Origin: Aminobacter sp. J41
GTDB taxonomy: Bacteria; Pseudomonadota; Alphaproteobacteria; Rhizobiales; Rhizobiaceae
Assembly (NCBI RefSeq): GCF_000526635.1
Contig: NZ_JAGL01000001.1
Location: forward strand, 186,001-250,000
DNA length: 64,000 nucleotides
Reading direction: 5' to 3'
This document shows, in pieces, positions 56,595 through 64,000 of the stretch (position 1 is the stretch's first letter; each line of letters opens with the position of its first letter). The position numbers and the translations under genes are program-made. Under the pieces are notes generated by a model, which was not told the DNA's origin, did no database searches, and saw nothing but the letters and a program-made list of their open reading frames with translations.

Positions 56595-57536
56595 CTACAG
56601 CCGCGCCAACCTCTCCGTCAGCAGCGTGAAGAAGCCATCGGCGTCGATGTCGCGCATGACGAGTGCGTTCTTCGGGCGGTCGGTGACGCCCCACCAGTCG
56701 ACGACGGTGGCGCCCATGGTAAGTTCCGACGACGTCTCGATCTCGACGTTGCAGTGGCGGCCGGAGAAGAGTTCCGGCTTCAGCAGGTAAGCGATCACGC
56801 ACGGGTCGTGCAGCGGGCCGCCATCGGTGCCGTATTTCTGTTCGTCATAGCGGTCGAAGAAGTCGAGGAGCTGCGCGGTCGCAAGGCCGACCGGCGTGCC
56901 AAGGTCGCGGATGGCGGCAACGCGCGCATTGGTGGTCAGCGCCTTGTGAGTGACATCGAGCGGCATCATCACGATCGGCACGCCGGACTTGAACACGACC
57001 TCGGCTGCCTGCGGGTCGACATAGATGTTGAACTCGGCAGACGGCGTGACGTTGCCCTGCTCGAAATAGCCGCCGCCCATCAGCACGATCTCGCGGATGC
57101 GCGAAACGATCGCCGGCTCGCGGATCATCGCGAGCGCGATGTTGGTGAGGGGGCCGAGAACGCAGAGGGTGACGGCGCCGTCGGGCTCGCCCATCAGCGT
57201 CTCGACGATGAAGTCGACGGCGTACTTGTCCTGCAGCTTCATGGCGGGTTCCGGCAGGTCCGGACCGTCGAGGCCGGTGCGGCCGTGGACATGCTCGGCG
57301 GTGACCAGCCGGCGGGTGAGCGGGCGCACGGCACCGGCGAAGACCGGCACATCCGTGCGACCGGCGAGCTCGCAGATCTTGCGCGCGTTCTTCTCGGTCA
57401 GTGCCAGCGGAACGTTGCCGGCAACCGCAGTAATTCCAAGCACTTCGAGTTCGGGACTTGCCAGCGCCAACAGGATTGCCACGGCGTCGTCCTGCCCCGG
57501 ATCGGTGTCGATGATGATCTTGCGCGGCTCGCTCAT
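56595..57536 (-). CDS. Inosine-uridine-type nucleoside hydrolase
   Basis: 313 aa. Hydrolyses the N-glycosidic bond of nucleosides to free base and ribose. The calcium-binding signature IIDTDPGQDDAVA is intact, as are MGGGYFEQGNVTPSAEFNIY (with Asn and Glu ligands) and the late Asp in GPLHDPCVIAYLL. Exact base specificity cannot be told. With the ribokinase and adenosine kinase in this window it suggests nucleoside salvage. Confidence 0.92.
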   Translation of the reverse strand: MSEPRKIIIDTDPGQDDAVAILLALASPELEVLGITAVAGNVPLALTEKNARKICELAGRTDVPVFAGAVRPLTRRLVTAEHVHGRTGLDGPDLPEPAMKLQDKYAVDFIVETLMGEPDGAVTLCVLGPLTNIALAMIREPAIVSRIREIVLMGGGYFEQGNVTPSAEFNIYVDPQAAEVVFKSGVPIVMMPLDVTHKALTTNARVAAIRDLGTPVGLATAQLLDFFDRYDEQKYGTDGGPLHDPCVIAYLLKPELFSGRHCNVEIETSSELTMGATVVDWWGVTDRPKNALVMRDIDADGFFTLLTERLARL

Positions 57537-57553
57537 GTTGCCCCCATACCTGT

Positions 57554-57582
57554 CTTGAACTCGAATTGGAGTCAGACCATAT
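57554..57582 (+). promoter_or_regulatory. Heat-shock (sigma-32-like) promoter of hsp20
   Basis: CTTGAA (57554-57559), 17-nt spacer, CCATAT (57577-57582). The -35 matches the RpoH consensus CTTGAA and the -10 starts with the usual CCAT. Predicted transcription start near 57590 gives a leader of about 60 nt. Confidence 0.65.
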
Positions 57583-57591
57583 CAGTGGCAC

Positions 57592-57648
57592 GGGTGGAAA
57601 TGCCATCTGGGTTTTCACCCTCCAACGTCGCTCACTGAGGACACGTAA
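57592..57648 (+). ncRNA. ROSE-like RNA thermometer in the hsp20 leader
   Basis: Two stacked hairpins. Hairpin 1: GGGTGGAAA (57592-57600) pairs with TTTTCACCC (57612-57620), 9 bp with one G-U. Hairpin 2: GTC-G-CTC (57627-57633) pairs with GAGGAC (57637-57642) with one bulged G and a 3-nt loop, hiding the Shine-Dalgarno GAGGA 7 nt before the ATG. The UCGCU opposite AGGA, with the bulged G, fits the ROSE consensus UYGCU (from memory). Confidence 0.68.
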
Positions 57649-58074
57649 ATGACCCGTATGACGCCATTCTCGAGCCCGCTTCTGCTCGGGTTCGATACGA
57701 TCGAGAAGACGCTGGAACGCGTCGCCAAGAGTGGCGACGGATATCCGCCCTACAACATCGAGCGGCTGCGCGGCACAAACGGCTCCGGCGACCGTCTGCG
57801 TATCACCCTTGCGGTTGCAGGATTTTCCGAATCCGACCTGGAAGTGACTGTCGAGGATAATGAGCTCGTGGTCCGCGGCCGCCAGAACGACGATACCGAG
57901 CGGGAATTCCTGCATCGCGGCATCGCGGCGCGCCAGTTCCAGCGGATTTTCGTCCTGGCGGACGGCATGAAGGTGGCGGGCGCGGAGCTCAGGAACGGCC
58001 TGCTCGCGATCGATCTCGACCGGCCGGAACCAGAAAGGCTCGTACGGAAAATAAACATTTCAGTGGCAGACTGA
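57649..58074 (+). CDS. Small heat-shock protein, Hsp20 family
   Basis: 141 aa. Alpha-crystallin chaperone that holds unfolding proteins. N-terminus MTRMTPFSSPLLLGFDTIEK is the class A IbpA-like form of rhizobia. The crystallin core runs about 37-130 (LRITLAVAGFSESDLEVTVE, ELVVRGRQ, FVLADGMKVAGAELRNGLL). Preceded by a sigma-32-like promoter and a thermometer-like leader. The DUF1150 gene follows in the same operon. Confidence 0.95.
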   Translation: MTRMTPFSSPLLLGFDTIEKTLERVAKSGDGYPPYNIERLRGTNGSGDRLRITLAVAGFSESDLEVTVEDNELVVRGRQNDDTEREFLHRGIAARQFQRIFVLADGMKVAGAELRNGLLAIDLDRPEPERLVRKINISVAD

Positions 58075-58149
58075 CTCCGGTCTCTACCGGAACCAACGGC
58101 TCTTATGCGGGTTGGTCATGATGACACTCCGCAGGATCAGGAGGCTGAC

Positions 58150-58404
58150 ATGAATGAAATTGACAAGAACGTCCTGTCAGACGCGGAACTGGCTGGTCTG
58201 GGCGAGGGCTCGGTCGCCTATCTGCGTGAGATGAACAGCGAGGACCTGGTCGGCAAGTTCCCTGGCATGCCAAAAATGGCACCCGGCATCCGCCTCTGGG
58301 CCGTCTTTGCCGCCAATGGCACGCCTATCATGCTCACCGACGCACGTGATGCAGCCATTGCCGGGGCAAGGCAGAACGACCTCATCCCCGTGAGCATCCA
58401 CTAA
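58150..58404 (+). CDS. DUF1150 family protein
   Basis: 84 aa from ATG 58150, with AGGAGG 6 nt upstream. Blocks YLREMNSEDLVGKFPGMP and LWAVFAANGTPIMLTDARDA are typical. DUF1150 is restricted to alphaproteobacteria and regularly follows hsp20; its function is unknown, perhaps accessory to the chaperone. The start upstream at 58105 lacks a ribosome binding site. Confidence 0.9.
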   Translation: MNEIDKNVLSDAELAGLGEGSVAYLREMNSEDLVGKFPGMPKMAPGIRLWAVFAANGTPIMLTDARDAAIAGARQNDLIPVSIH

Positions 58405-58418
58405 GCTCAAATGACAGC

Positions 58419-58460
58419 GACGGCCCCGGCGTTAGCCCGGGCCGCCGTCATATCTTTCTG
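58419..58460 (+). terminator. Terminator-like hairpin after hsp20-DUF1150
   Basis: GACGGCCCCGGC-GTTA-GCCCGGGCCGCCGTC, a long GC-rich stem with small bulges, followed by ATATCTTTCT. It lies between convergent genes and may serve ptsN too. Confidence 0.5.
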
Positions 58461-58468
58461 TAAATCTC

Positions 58469-58933
58469 TCAGGCTGCGTGCGAAGCCGGAGCCTGCGACA
58501 GGAACGTGTGGATCGCCTGCGCGTCCTTGGTTCCCCTGATCTTCGTGACCGTGTCCTGATCACGCAGCACGCGCGCGATGCGCGACAGCGCCTTCAGGTG
58601 ATCCGCGCCGGCACCCTCCGGCGCGAGCAGCAGGAACACCAGGTCGACCGGCTGGTCATCCAGCGCCTCGAAGTCCACCGGCGTTTCCAGCCGGGCGAAG
58701 ATGCCGGTGATCCGGTCGATCCCCGGCAGCTTGCCGTGCGGAATGGCGATGCCGTTGCCGACACCGGTCGAGCCAAGGCGCTCGCGCTGCAGGATCGTGT
58801 CGAACACTTCCCGCTCCGGCAGGCCGGTCACCGCCGCTGCTTTTTCAGCCAGCAATTGCAGAAGCTGCTTCTTGGAATTGGCCTTCAAGGCCGGCATCAC
58901 TGCCGAAACCCCGATCAGGTCGCTGAGATCCAT
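58469..58933 (-). CDS. ptsN: Nitrogen-regulatory phosphotransferase EIIA (PtsN)
   Basis: 154 aa. EIIA-Ntr accepts phosphate from PtsP-NPr on His66 in GNGIAIPHGKLPG. In proteobacteria it links nitrogen state to potassium transport, metabolism and stress. Start ATG 58933 (MDLSDLIGVSAVMPALKANS) is typical. It lies downstream of hpf and rpoN on the same strand, the classical rpoN cluster order. Confidence 0.96.
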   Translation of the reverse strand: MDLSDLIGVSAVMPALKANSKKQLLQLLAEKAAAVTGLPEREVFDTILQRERLGSTGVGNGIAIPHGKLPGIDRITGIFARLETPVDFEALDDQPVDLVFLLLAPEGAGADHLKALSRIARVLRDQDTVTKIRGTKDAQAIHTFLSQAPASHAA

Positions 58934-59014
58934 TGTGCTGTCCTTTGCTCTGCCATTGTGCCGCGGTGCAAGCCCCCGCCTGCGGTCGGGCCGAGTCGTA
59001 ATGCTATCAGATTT

Positions 59015-59599
59015 CTATGCCTTTGCTGATGCGGCCGAAGTATCGATCCACCCGATATTGCCGTCTGCCCTGCGGTAAACGACATTCACGTGATCATTGC
59101 CTGCATTGCGGAACACGAAGACCGGGCTGTCCTTCGTGTCAAGCTCGATGACTGCCGAAGCGACCGACATCGTCTTCAGCGCCATCGTCGATTCAGCCAC
59201 GATGGCCGGTGCATAGTCTTCCGGGACTTCCTCGTCCTCGTCCGCAACGGGGGCAAACACCCGGTAGTCTACGTCGATTACGTCGGCGCCACCGGCCCCA
59301 TTGGGAGCGTAGGACTTCAGGCGGCGCTTGTAGCGCCGCAAACGCTTCTCAATACGCTCGGCCGCAGCATCGAATGCCACTTGCGGATCCTGAGCCTGAC
59401 CCGTCGCCTGAAGGGAGATTCCCGTATCAAGCCGCACCATGCAGTCTGCGGTGAAACGCGAACCCGACTTTTCCACCGTCACGTGGCCGGAGAAGCCGCC
59501 ATCGAAGTACTTGTCGACGGCATCACCGATACGGCCCTCGATCTTCGTGCGGAACGAGTCGCCGATTTCCATGTGCTTACCCGAGATACGCAGGTTCAT
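59015..59599 (-). CDS. hpf: Ribosome hibernation promoting factor, long form
   Basis: 194 aa. N-terminal S30AE domain binds the 30S decoding region (MNLRISGKHMEIGDSFRTKI); the C-terminal domain (about 135-190; VVAESTMALKTMSVASAV, DSPVFVFRNAGNDHVNVVYR) dimerises ribosomes to 100S. Long HPFs need no RMF. It lies between rpoN and ptsN. Confidence 0.95.
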   Translation of the reverse strand: MNLRISGKHMEIGDSFRTKIEGRIGDAVDKYFDGGFSGHVTVEKSGSRFTADCMVRLDTGISLQATGQAQDPQVAFDAAAERIEKRLRRYKRRLKSYAPNGAGGADVIDVDYRVFAPVADEDEEVPEDYAPAIVAESTMALKTMSVASAVIELDTKDSPVFVFRNAGNDHVNVVYRRADGNIGWIDTSAASAKA

Positions 59600-59825
59600 G
59601 AGAAAGTCACCTTCTTGCGGGTTATCGATACTGAAGAGTTTATACCGGAAGGAGACGCAAACAAGGTTCTTGCGCCCGACATTCCGGTTTTGAGGCTACT
59701 ACCCGACCTCTCAATCCCGCTCGTTTCAGGTGGCTTGCTACCGTCGTGTCGCTGGCCGCCTTAGTGCGGCGGGCTTCTAGTCACTTCCCGTGACGTTGTC
59801 AATTAACCCCTTGTTAGGAGTTTTC
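59600..59825. other. rpoN-hpf spacer
   Basis: About 225 bp with no gene. Short hairpins are visible at 59755-59770 (GCCGC/GCGGC) and around 59780-59794 (GTCAC/GTGAC). They could terminate rpoN on the minus strand, but no T-run follows. It must hold the hpf promoter. Confidence 0.4.
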
Positions 59826-61337
59826 TCAGGCAGCCGAGGCTCTGGCTCTCTTCTCGCGCCGGCGCTGGACAGAAGAAGGGATGTTCATCGCTTCGCGATA
59901 CTTGGCGACGGTGCGGCGGGCGATGTCGATACCTTCCTTCTTCAGGACGTCGACGATGGCGTCATCGGACAGCACGTCCGTCGGGGACTCCGCCTCGATC
60001 AGGGCGCGGATGCGGTCGCGCACGGCCTCCGACGAATAGGCATCGCCGCCCTCGGCGGAGGCGATCGCGACCGAGAAGAAGTAGCGCAGTTCGAACAGGC
60101 CGCGCGGCGTCATCATGTACTTGTTGGCGGTGACGCGGCTCACGGTCGACTCGTGCATGCCGATCGCGTCGGCAACCATGCGCAGGTTCAGCGGGCGCAA
60201 ATGGCGGATGCCGTGAAGGAGGAAGGCGTCCTGCTGGCGGACGATCTCCGAAGCAACCTTGAGGATGGTCTTAGCCCGCTGGTCGAGGCTGCGGGTCAGC
60301 CAGTTGGCCGTCTGCATGCATTCGGCCAGGAATTCCTTCTCCGCAGGGCTCGCCGCCTGCTTCGAAACGCTGGCGAAGTAGGTCTGATTGACGAGGACGC
60401 GCGGCAGCGTGTCCGCATTGAGCTCGACTGACCAGCTGCCGTCGGCGGCCGGCTTGACGATGACGTCCGGAACGATGGTGTCGGCCGTGCCGTAGGTAAA
60501 GGCAAGGCCGGGGCGTGGGTCGAGACCGCGGATCTCGGCCAGCATGTCGATGAGGTCGTCGTCGTCGACCTTGCAGATGCGGCGCAGCTGCGCGAAGTCG
60601 CGGCGGGCCAGCAGTTCGAGGTTGGCGACCATTGCCTGCATGGCCGGATCAAACCGGTCGCGAGCGCGTAGCTGCAGCGCGAGGCATTCAGCAAGGTCGC
60701 GGGCAAACAGGCCGGGCGGGTCGAAGGTCTGGCAGACTTCGAGCACTGCGAGTACGTCCTCGACCTCGGTGCCGAGCCGTTCGGCGATTTCCTCGACGGA
60801 TCCGCGCATGTAGCCCGCCTCGTCGAGCGCGTCGGCGAGCTCGCGGGCGATCATGCGGTCGCCGGGATGGCGGAAGGCAAAGGCGATCTGCTCGGCGACA
60901 TGGTCGGCCAGCGACACCTCGGCGCTGGCCATCTCCTCGATGGCGAAGGCTTCGCCGCTGCCACCAGCCATGCCGACGGCGTTGAGCGGACCCTCATAAG
61001 CGCCAGTCTCGGAGACGGGATCGTCCGGAAAGACGTTCTCCATCGACGTATCGAGGTGCTCAGCGAGCGTGTCGACGCTGGTCTCGGCCGCCTCGAACAT
61101 CTGGTCGATGGTGGCGTCCGCCGCCTCCGCCACGTCCAGCGAACTGCGAACGTCCGTCTCCGGCTCCTCGGACTGCGCCTCGGGCCGCTCAAGCAGCGGA
61201 TTTTTCTCGATTTCCTCGTCGATGAAGCGTTCAAGTTCGAGATGCGTGAACTGCAGCAGCCGGATCGACTGCATGAGCTGGGGCGTCATCACCAGCGACT
61301 GCGACTGGCGCAATTGCAGTTTGGCGCTTAGACCCAT
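59826..61337 (-). CDS. rpoN: RNA polymerase sigma-54 factor
   Basis: 503 aa. Region I is Gln- and Leu-rich (LRQSQSLVMTPQLMQSIRLL) for activator contact. A long acidic region II follows. The core-binding region includes LQTANWLTRSLDQRAKTIL; the DNA-binding HTH has HESTVSRVTANKYMMTPRG, and the RpoN box is IARRTVAKYREAMNIPSS. Directs transcription from -24/-12 promoters, mainly nitrogen genes. Upstream of it lies lptB on the same strand. Confidence 0.97.
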   Translation of the reverse strand: MGLSAKLQLRQSQSLVMTPQLMQSIRLLQFTHLELERFIDEEIEKNPLLERPEAQSEEPETDVRSSLDVAEAADATIDQMFEAAETSVDTLAEHLDTSMENVFPDDPVSETGAYEGPLNAVGMAGGSGEAFAIEEMASAEVSLADHVAEQIAFAFRHPGDRMIARELADALDEAGYMRGSVEEIAERLGTEVEDVLAVLEVCQTFDPPGLFARDLAECLALQLRARDRFDPAMQAMVANLELLARRDFAQLRRICKVDDDDLIDMLAEIRGLDPRPGLAFTYGTADTIVPDVIVKPAADGSWSVELNADTLPRVLVNQTYFASVSKQAASPAEKEFLAECMQTANWLTRSLDQRAKTILKVASEIVRQQDAFLLHGIRHLRPLNLRMVADAIGMHESTVSRVTANKYMMTPRGLFELRYFFSVAIASAEGGDAYSSEAVRDRIRALIEAESPTDVLSDDAIVDVLKKEGIDIARRTVAKYREAMNIPSSVQRRREKRARASAA

Positions 61338-61461
61338 TTACCCCACTATCCCGGTTGGACGCTCCTGTGCCTGAAGCGTTCTCGACGAAGGCCGTACCAA
61401 ACTGGCCCGGCTTTTGCTTGTCAAGGGAAAGTGCCAGAGAAGGCTTATCTTGTGATTAACG

Positions 61462-61483
61462 TTTAGGCATGCGGGTGCCTAAA
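61462..61483. other. Palindrome overlapping the lptB stop codon
   Basis: TTTAGGCA-TGCGGG-TGCCTAAA, a perfect 8-bp inverted repeat whose right arm includes the lptB stop (61479-61481). No T-run, so it is not a standard terminator; it may be an mRNA end or an operator for rpoN. Confidence 0.4.
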
Positions 61484-62282
61484 GCGTGAACCCTTCACCA
61501 AGGTAGAGGCGGCGAACGTCCGGGTTGCGGACGATCTCGTCCGGCACGCCATGGGTCAGCACCTGGCCGGCGTGGATGATATAGGCGCGCTCGACGAGGC
61601 CGAGCGTTTCGCGGACATTGTGATCGGTGATGAGCACGCCGATGCCGCGCGCGGTCAGATGCCGCACGAGCTGCTGAATGTCGGACACCGCAATCGGGTC
61701 GACGCCGGCAAACGGCTCGTCGAGCAGCATGAAGTTCGGGTTGCTGGCGAGTGCGCGTGCGATCTCGAGGCGGCGGCGCTCACCGCCCGACAGCGCCATC
61801 GACGGCGACTTGCGCAGGTGCGAGATGTGGAACTCCTCGAGGAGTTCGTCGAGGCGCTTTTCGCGCTGCTTGCGGCTCTTCTCCACCACTTCGAGGATGG
61901 CGCGGATGTTGGCCTCGACCGAGAGGCCGCGGAAGATCGACGCTTCCTGCGGCAGATAGCCGATGCCAAGGCGCGCGCGGCGATACATCGGCAGCGCGGT
62001 GACGTCGTAGCCGTCGATCTCGATGGTGCCCTGATCGACCGGGACGAGGCCCGTGACCATGTAGAAGCAGGTGGTCTTGCCGGCGCCGTTGGGGCCCAGC
62101 AGCCCGACCGCCTCGCCGGCACGCACGCCGAAGGAGACGCCGCTGACGACCTGCCGGCCCTTGTAGCTCTTGGTCAGCCCGCGGGCGATCATCGTGCCGC
62201 GGAAGCGGTCGCGGTCAGCAGCGCTTGGCGCGGCCGCCGGGGCGGCTGCCCCGGATCGACGAAGAAAGGCGGGAAACTTCAA
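61479..62282 (-). CDS. lptB: LPS export ABC ATPase LptB
   Basis: 267 aa from a TTG at 62282, 3 nt after the lptA stop. An ATG at 62192 would drop 30 residues, but the N-terminal extension is usual in rhizobia. ATPase of the LptB2FGC complex that extracts LPS from the inner membrane. Walker [11 protein letters not shown]-loop YLPQEASIF, signature LSGGERRR, Walker [13 protein letters not shown]. Confidence 0.94.
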   Translation of the reverse strand: MKFPAFLRRSGAAAPAAAPSAADRDRFRGTMIARGLTKSYKGRQVVSGVSFGVRAGEAVGLLGPNGAGKTTCFYMVTGLVPVDQGTIEIDGYDVTALPMYRRARLGIGYLPQEASIFRGLSVEANIRAILEVVEKSRKQREKRLDELLEEFHISHLRKSPSMALSGGERRRLEIARALASNPNFMLLDEPFAGVDPIAVSDIQQLVRHLTARGIGVLITDHNVRETLGLVERAYIIHAGQVLTHGVPDEIVRNPDVRRLYLGEGFTL

Positions 62283-62285
62283 GGA

Positions 62286-62834
62286 TCAGCGCCTTTGCGA
62301 ACCCGGGTTCAGGAGCATCTTGACCCGGCCGCCCGTCTGCTTGCCGCCGCAGCCGTCGAGCTGTGCCTGGCCGGTCGCCATCTGCACGGTGAGCTTGCAG
62401 CCGACGATGACGTTATCGCCCTCGGTCAGCACGACTTCCTTGCCGGTCAGCACCAGCACCTCGGTGCGCATGTCGAAGCTGCCCTCGTCGCCGGTGGCGA
62501 CCTGGTTCTCCGACTTCACATAGACCTTGCCCGAAACCTCGAGGCGGTCGATGTCGGCCTGGCCGGTCGTCGCCGAGCCGCCGCCCTTGTTGTTGTAGTA
62601 GACCGTCATCTGGCCGGCGCGCAGCTGGGTCGGGCCCTGCACGACCGAGACGTTGCCGGTAAACAGCGCCAGGCCGTCGGCCTCGCGCACCTCGAGCCTG
62701 TCGCTCTCGATCTGGATCGGTTTGCCGCCATCGAGCTTGATGCCCGTCATCCGGCCTTCCTGCGCAAACGAAATGCCACCAAGTGGCAGGAGCATCGCAG
62801 CAGCCAGCAAGACCCCGCGGGTATCAATTCTCAT
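62286..62834 (-). CDS. lptA: Periplasmic LPS-transport protein LptA
   Basis: 182 aa with signal peptide (LLAAAMLLPLGGISFA). OstA/LptA beta-jelly-roll that bridges inner and outer membranes: KPIQIESDRLEVREADGLAL, TGNVSVVQGPTQLRAGQMTV and GKEVVLTEGDNVIVGCKLTV are typical. Two cysteines near the end may form a disulfide. Its start overlaps lptC by 11 nt and it precedes lptB by 3 nt. Confidence 0.93.
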   Translation of the reverse strand: MRIDTRGVLLAAAMLLPLGGISFAQEGRMTGIKLDGGKPIQIESDRLEVREADGLALFTGNVSVVQGPTQLRAGQMTVYYNNKGGGSATTGQADIDRLEVSGKVYVKSENQVATGDEGSFDMRTEVLVLTGKEVVLTEGDNVIVGCKLTVQMATGQAQLDGCGGKQTGGRVKMLLNPGSQRR

Positions 62835-63555
62835 TGGCTCCTCCCTCTCCGGATTTCGCCGTCTGCAGCCGTTGCGGCTCGATTTCCATACGCACCCGCT
62901 TGTCGAAGATCATGACCGCGCCGCGGTCACGCACCTGGAAGGAATCCGCTTCGATGCGAGCGCCAGACAGAGTTATGTCGACCGGGGTATCCGAGTCCAG
63001 ATTGCCGCCGCGAAAATCTACCTTTGCCGACTGCAGGACGGCGGTGATACCGGTGTCAGTGGACAGCTCGATCTTGTCGTTGAGGTTGAGCGTATTCGCC
63101 GTGCGGTCGAGCGTGCCGCTCTTTGCGGCAATGTTCACCCAGTTGGCATCGTCGAAGGGAAGCTTCGCCTCGATGCCCTCAAGGTCGATGATGTTGGTGT
63201 TGCCGAGGTCCTGCATGGCGCGCGATGCCGCCATCGAATACGGGCGGTCATTGCCGGTAAAGCCATCGAGCCGCGGATCGGACATGACGATGCGGCCGTC
63301 CTCGATCGCCGTGGCGCCAAGGTCAAACGACACGCCCAGCGGCGTCGCCAGCCACGACGTCGCAAAGAAGCCGACCGTCGCCATGACCGCCAGCGTCGGC
63401 AGGACGATCTTGAGGACGCGCACGCGGCGCGAATGGCGCTGCGCGTGGCTGAAGGCGGCTTCAACGCGGCTGGCCTGGGTGTGCGCGCGGGCGCCATGAG
63501 TGGGCGTCGTCTGCAGTCGCGCGTCGGGCGACCGTGCCGTAGCCGTATGGGTCAT
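62824..63555 (-). CDS. lptC: LPS export protein LptC
   Basis: 243 aa from ATG 63555. One membrane helix (about 47-66, KIVLPTLAVMATVGFFATSW), then a periplasmic jelly-roll (TNIIDLEGIEAKLPFD, IELSTDTGITAVLQSAKVDF). The cytosolic N-terminus of about 45 residues, rich in Thr, His and Arg, is longer than in E. coli. First gene of the lptC-lptA-lptB run. Confidence 0.9.
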   Translation of the reverse strand: MTHTATARSPDARLQTTPTHGARAHTQASRVEAAFSHAQRHSRRVRVLKIVLPTLAVMATVGFFATSWLATPLGVSFDLGATAIEDGRIVMSDPRLDGFTGNDRPYSMAASRAMQDLGNTNIIDLEGIEAKLPFDDANWVNIAAKSGTLDRTANTLNLNDKIELSTDTGITAVLQSAKVDFRGGNLDSDTPVDITLSGARIEADSFQVRDRGAVMIFDKRVRMEIEPQRLQTAKSGEGGANEN

Positions 63556-63801
63556 GTTGTATCCGTTCTCCGAGCCTGCGCTCGCTGCGACAGCACAATA
63601 GCCGCCCTGCTCAGCGTCCCCTGGCGCGATCACACTCCAATATGGTGTTTTTTGGATGAGTTTGCGAGATGGCAATAGAGATACAGACCCGGTTTGGAAA
63701 GCGTTAACTTCCCAAACGGCACCCGCAAACACTTCCCGCGTCTATCAGCATCGACTAAAAGCTCCTCTCTGAAAGATGGGGCCGAACCAAAGAGGCGCAT
63801 C

Positions 63802-64000
63802 ATGGCTAACCGCGCAGACGACATCATCGACCGCAGGAGATTGCGGCGAAAGCTTACTTTCTGGCGGCTTTTCGGCCTGCTGGCACTGATTGTTGCTGTG
63901 GGTGCCTTTGCCTCCTGGGCAATGCGAGACCGCATGGGCACCGGCATCGCCCATATCGCCAAGGTCAGGATCGAAGGCACGATCACCGAAGATGACGAAT
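63802..64000 (+). CDS. sppA: Signal peptide peptidase SppA-like protein, 5' part only
   Basis: 66 codons to the right edge. MANRADDIIDRRRLRRKLTF, then a membrane anchor (RLFGLLALIVAVGAFASWAM), then AHIAKVRIEGTITEDDE, the opening strand of the SppA serine protease domain (I-x-G-x-I). The family degrades cleaved signal peptides; the catalytic Ser and Lys lie beyond the window. Divergent from lptC across 246 bp. Confidence 0.75.
   Translation, partial: MANRADDIIDRRRLRRKLTFWRLFGLLALIVAVGAFASWAMRDRMGTGIAHIAKVRIEGTITEDDE

Noticed and set aside
57585-57602. Possible sigma-54 promoter before hsp20 (TGGCACGGGTGGAAATGC)
   Set aside because: The -24 half fits, but GC is not at the fixed -12 spacing; a sigma-32-like promoter explains the region better.
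57690-57704. GGTTCGATAC resembling a tRNA T-loop
   Set aside because: It is inside hsp20 and no cloverleaf can be built around it. No tRNA was found elsewhere either.
59806-59822. CtrA-like site TTAA-N7-TTAG after rpoN
   Set aside because: One half is imperfect and the site lies behind a gene end, far from any start it could control.

Overview
This is about 64 kb of high-GC chromosome from an alphaproteobacterium, most probably a Hyphomicrobiales (Rhizobiales) member close to Mesorhizobium, Aminobacter or Phyllobacteriaceae. The evidence is the gene content: giant cyclic beta-1,2-glucan synthase (ndvB) with its exporter (ndvA), RegB/RegA-type redox two-component system, MmcB, DUF1150 beside Hsp20, the rpoN-hpf-ptsN block, Irr-type iron boxes, and abundant short palindromic repeats. 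I see no rRNA, tRNA, CRISPR array, prophage, transposase or replication origin.

Layout. 1-3.0 kb: end of a CtaG-like membrane protein and a PerM/AI-2E-like transporter fused to a Rossmann-like module and a GAF domain. 3.2-8.1 kb: a divergent sulfur-handling locus (triple rhodanese, CcdA, thioredoxin on the minus strand; YeeE/TsuA transporter, a small NPC-motif protein and a conserved cytosolic protein on the plus strand). 9.0-11.5 kb: gyrB. 11.8-24.7 kb: ndvB, ndvA and, past a bacterioferritin operon, opgC, so synthesis, export and probable succinylation of periplasmic glucan lie together. 24.6-30.7 kb: hrpB carrying an in-frame palindromic repeat pair, regBA-type kinase and regulator, mmcB, and an L,D-transpeptidase lipoprotein. 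30.7-36.4 kb: small membrane, VOC and secreted proteins, adenosine kinase and many repeats. 36.4-42.8 kb: TRIC channel, grpE, nuclease, ribokinase, Ada-type regulator/methyltransferase, DUF2244, nth and nfu. 42.9-49.1 kb: glnD-murJ-trpS-usp on the minus strand. 49.2-54.8 kb: cyclase, yraN-rsmI-hemW and rdgB-VOC-rph, with hrcA divergent. 56.6-63.6 kb: nucleoside hydrolase, a heat-shock operon with a ROSE-like RNA thermometer, ptsN, hpf, rpoN, and lptB-lptA-lptC; sppA begins at the right edge.

How it fits together. Much of the window is core metabolism and envelope building: LPS transport (lptABC), lipid II flipping (murJ), cyclic glucan and peptidoglycan cross-linking. It also holds nitrogen control (glnD, ptsN, rpoN), redox control (regBA-like), iron control (two Irr-like boxes, at the bacterioferritin operon and at nfu) and heat shock (grpE, hrcA, hsp20).

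The most distinctive layer is between the genes. At least three families of palindromic repeats recur in almost every large gap. Their stems vary but stay complementary, several occur as inverted pairs, and one pair has been absorbed in frame into hrpB.
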